This document shows positions 43,801-52,116 of a stretch of DNA of 64,000 nt, piece after piece. The notes under the pieces are model-generated. The model made no database searches. It saw only the letters and a list, made by a program, of their open reading frames with translations, and was not told the origin of the DNA. How positions within the stretch are numbered: the first letter of the stretch is position 1; each line of letters begins with the position of its first letter. Source of the DNA: Haliotis asinina (taxonomy: Eukaryota; Mollusca; Gastropoda; Lepetellida; Haliotidae). Both the position numbers and the translations under genes were made by a program. The stretch spans positions 40,841,501 to 40,905,500 of the forward strand of contig NC_090291.1 of the NCBI RefSeq assembly GCF_037392515.1, written 5' to 3'.

Positions 43801-46800
43801 ATACCTAAGTCATTAAATGACGTAAGAGACACTCAGATCAGATGCAAATCAGTTTTGTAAGTTGATCGACTTGTTCCTAACCTTTTAAGAATTATATTGG
43901 TCCTCCTTTCACATATTAACTTTTCATCAAACCCACCTTCGCTACGTTCCTGGGGCGTGGCGTCAATGGCATGCCATCCGTCGTACTTCATTGTGCTTGT
44001 GTTCAGATCCGGGCGTAAAATGTATACCTCATTCCACACGTGGAAGTTCCTGGGACAGAACATTAACACCGTCTTGGTTTTGGTAGAAAATTACATGTAT
44101 CTATATTCATAAATCATATGCCACATGTACGTTACAGTCATTGATTACATGGTTGTGTGGAGGTATGTACTTGGTTGTCAAACGGAAATAGGTAGGGATT
44201 TACGTGCCCTGTTAACGACACAATGTCAAGGCATCGTTTCCTTTAACAATTTCAAACATTCCTCAAGCATTCGGAGAACGGAGAATAAATAAGATAAGAA
44301 TGGGAAACTATTAATGGACTGAATGGTTGATCGTTTCTGACAGCATAGATTGACATTCGTAAGACCACTGAATGATCGGGCCTCACGGACGACAGTACGA
44401 TAGTTGGACGATTTCTGAGTGCATGAGTTTAGTTTTAAACCGGTTTTAGCAATATTCCCTCAAAATCATGGGCCGGGGGAGTAACGTTTATGACTGTGTG
44501 TTGAAATATATACGAAATTATGTCAGATGGTTTTATTCTAATCTCTCGGGTAGTCACTGTCCAGGCAAGACAGACTGCTACAAATAAAAAATGCACTATA
44601 TTTCTAAGTATCTGTCACAAGGCCCCGCAAAACTGGTGGAGGGGGAAGGTAGCTTAGTGGCTAAAACGCCAAATACCCGGATGGGTAAAAATCCAGGCTT
44701 CTCACTCACTGACTCACTGACTCACTCACTGACTGACTGACTGACTCACTCAGTCAGTCAGTCAGTCAGTCACTCACTCACTCATTCACTCACTCATCGT
44801 GTAACAATCGGTACGTCGTCGGTTAGGGAAACATTGCTTATTAAAGACAAATTATACTCTGCAGATATTTACTTCATCAAAGGACCCGTGAAGGTCTACC
44901 CGGGGTAGAATAAGCATTCAGCAACACATGCTTGCCATAAAAGGCGACTGTGCTTGTGTTAGGCGACTAACAGGATCGGGTGGTCAGACTCGCTGACTTG
45001 GTTGACTCATGTCATCGGTTCCCAATTGCGCAGATCGATGCTCATGTTGTTGGTCACTTGATTGTCTGGTCTAGACTCGATTATTTACAGACCGCGACCA
45101 TATAGCTGGAATATTGCTGAGTGCGGCGTAAAAGTAAACTCACTCACTCACTACTTCATCAAAGACGTCGACGTGGTCCACTTGTAAAACCAGCCAAATA
45201 AAATGAATCAGCACCGACAACGTACCACACGGAATCATCGCATGTTTCTTCAATGTCTCCGTCCACGTTCTTTTTAATGACGTCGATGCTGAGCCGCTCC
45301 AGGTCGGTGTTGTGGGCGGAAGCGTAGTTGGTGACGCTGCGGCAAGGCAGTCCAATAGCTCGGCACACTACACAGATATTTACACCATAGACAGAAACAA
45401 AGGCAAGTACGTATAAGACTTTCAGCATCATGGGGCCGGATCCACAACGCGTTCGTAAAACTGTTCCTGTGACAAACTTTAATGTGATAGCTGGTAACGT
45501 TGTGGGAGGTCTGTGGATCGCAAACCTGGTTTGTTAATGCACAACTGTTTGGTCGCTGGTAAAAGAGAAACACGGTTTCGGCACAGAATACGCTTTATGT
45601 CATGTTTGAAATGAGTTAATATCCTTTTATCCACAAAGGTTGGGTTTACGGCTGTTATATCCCTTTGAGATTTATCAACGGCGCTTCGAACAGTAGCTCA
45701 CACAGAAGGTGTGCACGTCTGCTGACACACGTGGAAACAATTATTGCGAAGGTGTGACAGAAGACCCATCGAGAGTAGCTTCCCCTTGACTAGAAGGTCT
45801 CAAATCAACGCACCTATCCTATGAATGATCACTGTGTGTGAGAGAGATTTTCCCAACCGGTGTGTGTTCTATCATGGCAGTGTCTTAAGTGTGTGATCAA
45901 CTTTGAAAACGCCAAAGCCAATGGAAGAAGCCATACGCACAAAACGTCACACTTTATGGCGTGGCACACAATAAAATCATGCAATTCATATTTTATTCGC
46001 TTCTAGGACTATGAAACAGAGTAACAAGCCCTTCCCCTTGACCTACCCGCAGTGGTGACAGCAGAAAACACCCAACACTGGCCGTATCGCACTGATTTCC
46101 CTGTTTCCATGTACTTCAACAGGATCTTCTCGCTTCCTTGCCAGGATGTGGGCTTCTCACCACCGGAGTAGTCGCCGCTCCAGTTGCCCACGAGAACCCC
46201 ACCGTTGTCGGGGGCGTTCACCTGAAACACGACACAGTCCCTCGTAAGATGCCTGTGCTTAGAACATGCTGGCACCAGAAAAGATGTGTGTACAGGCCAA
46301 GCTCTCTGAAATACCATTCAACATGGATACCACAGAATACCGAGACAAAGCCAACCGATCTTTGTTATCGTCCTACTACTAATGAGTGTTTAGGTTTAAT
46401 TGCTTTAGTGTATGTGTGTGCGCGCGTGCGTGTGCGCAGGTGTGTTATATGTGTGAACAATACTGTTTGTAAAACTCACAATTCCCGCTATCATCCTGGA
46501 AACAAGGACTGGGCTCGCCATGGCGGGTGTTGCCTTGAACCCGAAAGCTTTCCTCACGAGATGAAGAGCACAATCCAATATCCCGTACTTGAACTGAAAC
46601 ATGGAAGCGAATAAACAAGCATCAGAGATCAACAAGGACATGTTGGCATGTCCTCTCGCACAAGACCTTCAGGTGTGAGCAGTATGAGGCGATCGATGAA
46701 CTGATCTGATGATTGGGCATTTCTTAACTTTGAAATTATGGCTTATGGCAATTATATGAAACGAATGCCCCGGGTAGCGACCATGAGGCATTCTGTTAGG

Positions 46801-48987
46801 GTTTGAGGGGTGGGCGTGGATCTTCAAAAACTACCTTTCCACCCAAAATAAATTGTACTACTGGATGTCTTGTAAGTTGACCTCATCCTTCTAACAGAAT
46901 TCTGCTGCCGGAAACGACAATCCTGTCTTGCAAATGTCCACGATCAAGCTTTCGAAAGGGATACTAGTAATGATTAGTGTTGTATTCACCAACCGAGTGA
47001 AGAGCTACGGGAATCATAACCTTAAAGGCTTGGGTGCATGCACAATGCATCGTTAGTGTTGCCTTTATCGTAACGTTGATATTTATCGTAACGTTGAACA
47101 GTGGCTTAATGACAAAGCTGACATCTCTTTGCGCAACTAGGCCGAAAATTTACGACTGAGCTGGAAAGCTTCGAGGTTTAGTTCCGTTTACCTGGTTGTA
47201 GGCCCAGGATCGGACGCCAACCTTTCTGAAGCTGCCGTAGTATTGAGTACCGTTGTCGTTGAGGACCGTCTCCGTCCTCCAGATGTCGTCCTCCATGTAC
47301 ACCCAGTCCTCTGTTACATATGCCACATGCATCAACATAACACTATGGAAGCTCTCAGTTCCCTATTTGGCATGTTACTTTGAGTGAGAATTTTAGATAG
47401 ACAGTGATACTTAGCTGGCGTCATATACATCAAGACAGCAGATCAATGTCATGGTAACAGCGTCAACTCCCGCTGGACGATTTCATAACATGGACATCTT
47501 TTACTATTATCTGGCAGACAAAGCATTTGTTTTCTCACCTTTGCACCATGGGTTGAAGATGATGTTGATGTAGTCGGCTGTATGGTTGTACTGCCAGTGT
47601 AGATCCTTGCCGTTCTTCACGTCCACCACTGTCTTCACAGCAAACTCCCACTCGCCGATGGGTGCTGATGCAGGAACGAAGACAGACAGCGTGAGGGTGT
47701 TACCTTTCTGACCGATGACCGTCGCACCCCATTTCTTGGGCTTGTACTTAGTTGAGCCAGTCTCGTCCACCTTGAAGCTCTGGTTCAGTCTTCTGTTCGG
47801 TTTGTATTCGTCACCTGTCACATGAAATTGCGGTAAACGTGACCCTTTTGCCAGGTAATAAATAAGGACGGTATGCCAGTTGTTTTATACAACTTTAAAA
47901 TCACAACTTTACGCTTATGGAATGAACATTAACCGTAATGCAAGTCTCGATTGTATCTGTCATTCACAAAAACTGCAATAAAACAGTAACTACAGTATCT
48001 ATTGCCTGATGCGGCAAGAAGAATGATTGCTTGAATGCGACGACCAATAGTGAAGGGATCAATGAACCAGAATCTCTGATACACCAGGGTTTTCGTGTTG
48101 TGCCTTGTGAAAGCTAATTTAAATTCTGGGTTCATTTTGGACTACGATTGAGTAGAAGTACAGAAAAGTACACATCAGCATCGAAAAATGTTTATGAAAT
48201 GTGTTCGTTTTGCGAAACATTGAATTTGTTTTTTCCCACAATATTTTGAGCTTATGATAGGTAATGTAGACACGTCTTTGCCTTTGTGTGAACACCACCG
48301 CTGTCTTACTTTCAGATATTTTTCAGCAAGGTTCTATCCGTCTATCCTTACGTATACACTCCATATCATGTTCCTGTCAGTCCCGCCTTCGTTTGTTATC
48401 CCACCATTTATATTGCCAACTAAACTGAAAATCGCCGTAACTAACCCAAATTAAACATCAACGTGATGTCATTCTTCTTGATGTCATATGGCCTGTCGAA
48501 AGTGATGGTCATCTTGAATTCTTGACCTCTACGCAGTACCAACTCTGCTGTTCTCCCTTCGGCTTCCTGCGCACATTCGTACATGTTAGTGTGGTGCTCC
48601 TTTGCATTTTCGGCAATGTGGAGGTCAACTCCGGTGACGTGAAGCCTCGTCTCTAATTCCTTCTTCTCAACCTCCACCTTCTCCGGTACCTTCTCCTCGG
48701 GAGCTGAAACACGAAAGGTCAGTCAGTGAAAGAGGAAATCTGACAGATAGTAGAGTGAGTGAGCAGCACTTGGAATCATGACAACCAGCCATTAAATCAA
48801 GTCAAGTCAATATGTATTCTCATATGTAATACACACACACAGACACAGACACACACACACACAGACACACACACAGACACAGACACACAGACACACACTC
48901 ACTCACACACACAGACACACACACACTCACACACACAGACACACACTCACACACAGACACACTCATACACACACTCACGCACATACA

Positions 48988-49022
<35 letters not shown>

Positions 49023-52000
49023 GCACACACACACACTCTAAGATAGGTTTTACTTCCGCTGTTCGTGGATATTTAGCATTTGCCTGAGAATTTTGCAAAC
49101 TGAACTATAGTTTACAATGAGATGCTAATGATTTAAACCAATATGATAACATTCTCAAGTTGAGGGAAATAATAAGTGGATACCTTTCAAGTTCACCGCA
49201 GACCATAAAATATAGGGTTGTTTTTACCTTCAATGTGTATTTACAAATGTTCAGATGGACACGTTCTAATGGAAAAGTGTTTTCGTAGCCCCACACATCA
49301 GCACCATACAATGACATAGGCTTAACACATTGATCAAAAAGTGTAAGTTGGCAGTAGACCGGTATATCTAACAAGCGAATCTTTTTCAAATACTAGTAAT
49401 AGCAAATATTGCACGTGATGATTTTTCGGAGAGCCGTTTAATTTATAAAAACGACCAGTGCTTGTGAATAGCACACCAAGATAGACGTAATTTTTTTCTA
49501 CCTCTAAAACGGTATTCTGCAGAAGAAATGAAATACATATTTTGCTACTTCTGTTGGAAAACATGAGTACAATTAATTAGTTTTAGAAGTATTTACGGTT
49601 AGTGTCCATCGCGCGCAGTAAGCATCAAAGGCTTCCAAAGAAAGGTTCAAATCACAAGGAGATTCTGATATAAGTACTCTGTCACCAGTATAAAGAATTG
49701 CCAATAGCTTAATGAATATGCCAATTGCTTTTAGTGTCTGCGCATTCACAAGTTCCAAACCAATTACGTTGTTTGACAAAAAAAATATTCATAAAAAAAC
49801 ATTTAAATAAAGGGCAAACAGAAAAGGAGATAGATTTTCGCCTTGTCTAACGCCCGTATTACAAAGTAAGAACTGGGTCATACTACTGTTATGAGAAACA
49901 CATAATTTTATATGCTGATACAGATTTCTTATAACATTAACATTTTCAGGTAATACCATTATCAACCATTTTCAGCAAAAGGCCACGGCGCCACACAGTA
50001 TCAAAATCAACATATATATAATTTCTTATTTTGACTAAGGCATATGTCAATCAATGCTTTTAAAATATAAATGTTATCAATGGTGGAGGAGTTTTCCTGA
50101 CGCTTGCTTGAACTGAGCTTCTGACACCAACGCCGTCTGAGCAGGCTTGGAGCCGTTTACTTAAAGGTCACATGCAACGTAAAACACAACTTTGCAGATT
50201 CTGATACCTTCCGGTATGCACTTTTTCCGAAACAAAAAATGCCAATTAAACCTATAAAGGTGAAAAACGCGATAAAAACAAAGCCCGCGAAATCAAACGA
50301 TTCCCTAAATTCCCCCCAGCATCCCCCAGCGCTGGGGGAAAAACTGGTTTCAACAGCTGAGCGGAGCTTGGAACAGTATGCATGCCCGGAGTATGAGGTC
50401 CTGGGCAGTAGTCTAATCTTTGCTTGTGTAAACAAACAAGTGAATAATACATTAAAAAACTTGTTGGTTGTGGTAAGCAGGCCCTGTTACAGAGAAAGTT
50501 CAATGTCTGGTTTATTGACACCTATATGCCTGCCTGCCTGCCTGCTAAAGACAATTTGCAATACGCAGTTTCAATCATTGACCACATGCAATTTGAACTT
50601 AACACCTATCAGGCTATACGCTATAAACAAAATAAATTGATTCATGACTCGTGCACCCGAGTCCTTTCTCTTCCACATTATGTAATTAATCAGGTGTGAT
50701 ACTTGCACACATGACATGTTTTTATGTCTGTGGGTTGCAAACAAAATACATCCACTTTTCTCGGATGAGTGGATCTGACTGAAACTGGTGCAAACTCTTG
50801 TCAGTTTCAAGTCCTGGTTTGTACTGGGATGAATGACAGTTTCCAGCCACGCAGTAGTTTACCATCTCTACTGAGATGATTTTAATTGGATCGAACGTTA
50901 AGTCAGAGAACATGTATTTACAAAACATCTTTATATACATTCTTTATGGATAACAACTTCTTCAAGTGTATGTAATTTTGTTTGACAACGGTATATGAAC
51001 CCATACTGAAACGACGAATCAAGTACAATAAAATAAGTTGTTATCCATAAAGAATCTTACTTTCATGTGACTCGCCATATTTCTAAAATGCCCATCAAAC
51101 AGATCCTCTTTCTGTACAAACAATGAGCCCTCAGCGTATCAGCAAATGAACCTGCCAATCGGAAGCCCTCGTTGAACCCTCTTTGACTGGGTTCGGTCTC
51201 CCGAGGGCTTGGTTTCGAGGGAAGTAAGCCCAAGAACAAGATATTGCACTTTTGAATTTTGATTGTACCCTTATAATTTTGTTTGTTTGCTTTTTTTTAT
51301 AAGCAGAAATGTATATTATACGTCACGAATAAGTGATAAATGTGTTTTAATTATGTTTGATTTCTTGGTTGCATGTGACCTTTAATATAGATGTGAATGG
51401 TTTTCCCAAACATACCTTCACGTATGGGCAACTCTTTAGCCTTGGTGGGGTCTGGAGGGGCTAGGATTTTCAAGTCGCGCTCTGACGCACGGGGTTTCAG
51501 GATGGAACTGTTGTATATCCGGACCGAACTAGCATAGTTCATCCGACGGTTCCTGCGAGCCCTGAAATATAAGAAAATGAACAACAGATTTAGTCCAATT
51601 CATGTCACACTTATCTTACTCAAATGTTGTATAGACCACCGAAGCATTACAACATAGACAAACACATACTCAGAAATCCGTCTAAACCGGCACCCTAACC
51701 GGACCGAAAGAAATGCCGGTTTAGACAGGTGCCGAATGAAACAGTGACGATTATTTTCCAACATGGTTGCAAATTACGCTCGGCAATCTTTTTATATCTA
51801 AAATACCTATGATCTTTTGTATATCAATTTCTTTGTCTATATGTGTGCGTTTGTGTGCGTTCTTGCCTCTGTGTGTGTGAGTGTGTGCGTACGCACGCGT
51901 GTGTGTGTCTCCGTATTGATTTGTGACAAACGCTGATATGCACCACATGCCCGATCAAATTGGGTGACTTATGTGTGATTTGACCCTGATATTGATGGCC

Positions 52001-52073
52001 ATCAGAACGTTTATTGCACGTTTATTGTATGTATGTATGTATGTATGTATGTATGTATGTATGTATGTATGTA

Positions 52074-52116
<43 letters not shown>

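Larger units (their letters stand above)
50161..51385 (-). mobile_element. Kolobok-like DNA element: TTAA-flanked, TIRs, partial THAP domain
   Basis: TTAA AGGTCACATGCAAC at 50161-50178 is mirrored by GTTGCATGTGACCT TTAA at 51368-51385, i.e. 14-bp terminal inverted repeats inside a TTAA pair. The interior encodes a truncated THAP-type zinc finger on the minus strand. TTAA target sites plus THAP domains are known from Kolobok transposons; piggyBac also uses TTAA but lacks THAP. No full transposase, so non-autonomous. Inserted in transglutaminase intron 3, its edge 31 bp from exon 3. Confidence 0.7.

Noticed and set aside
45430..45540. Foldback element with GGATCCACA/TGTGGATCG arms
   Set aside because: Arms are short and poorly matched compared with the other foldbacks in the window.
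46138..46614. 158-codon plus-strand ORF
   Set aside because: It lies antisense across transglutaminase exons 7 and 8 and their intron; a shadow of conserved coding sequence on the other strand.
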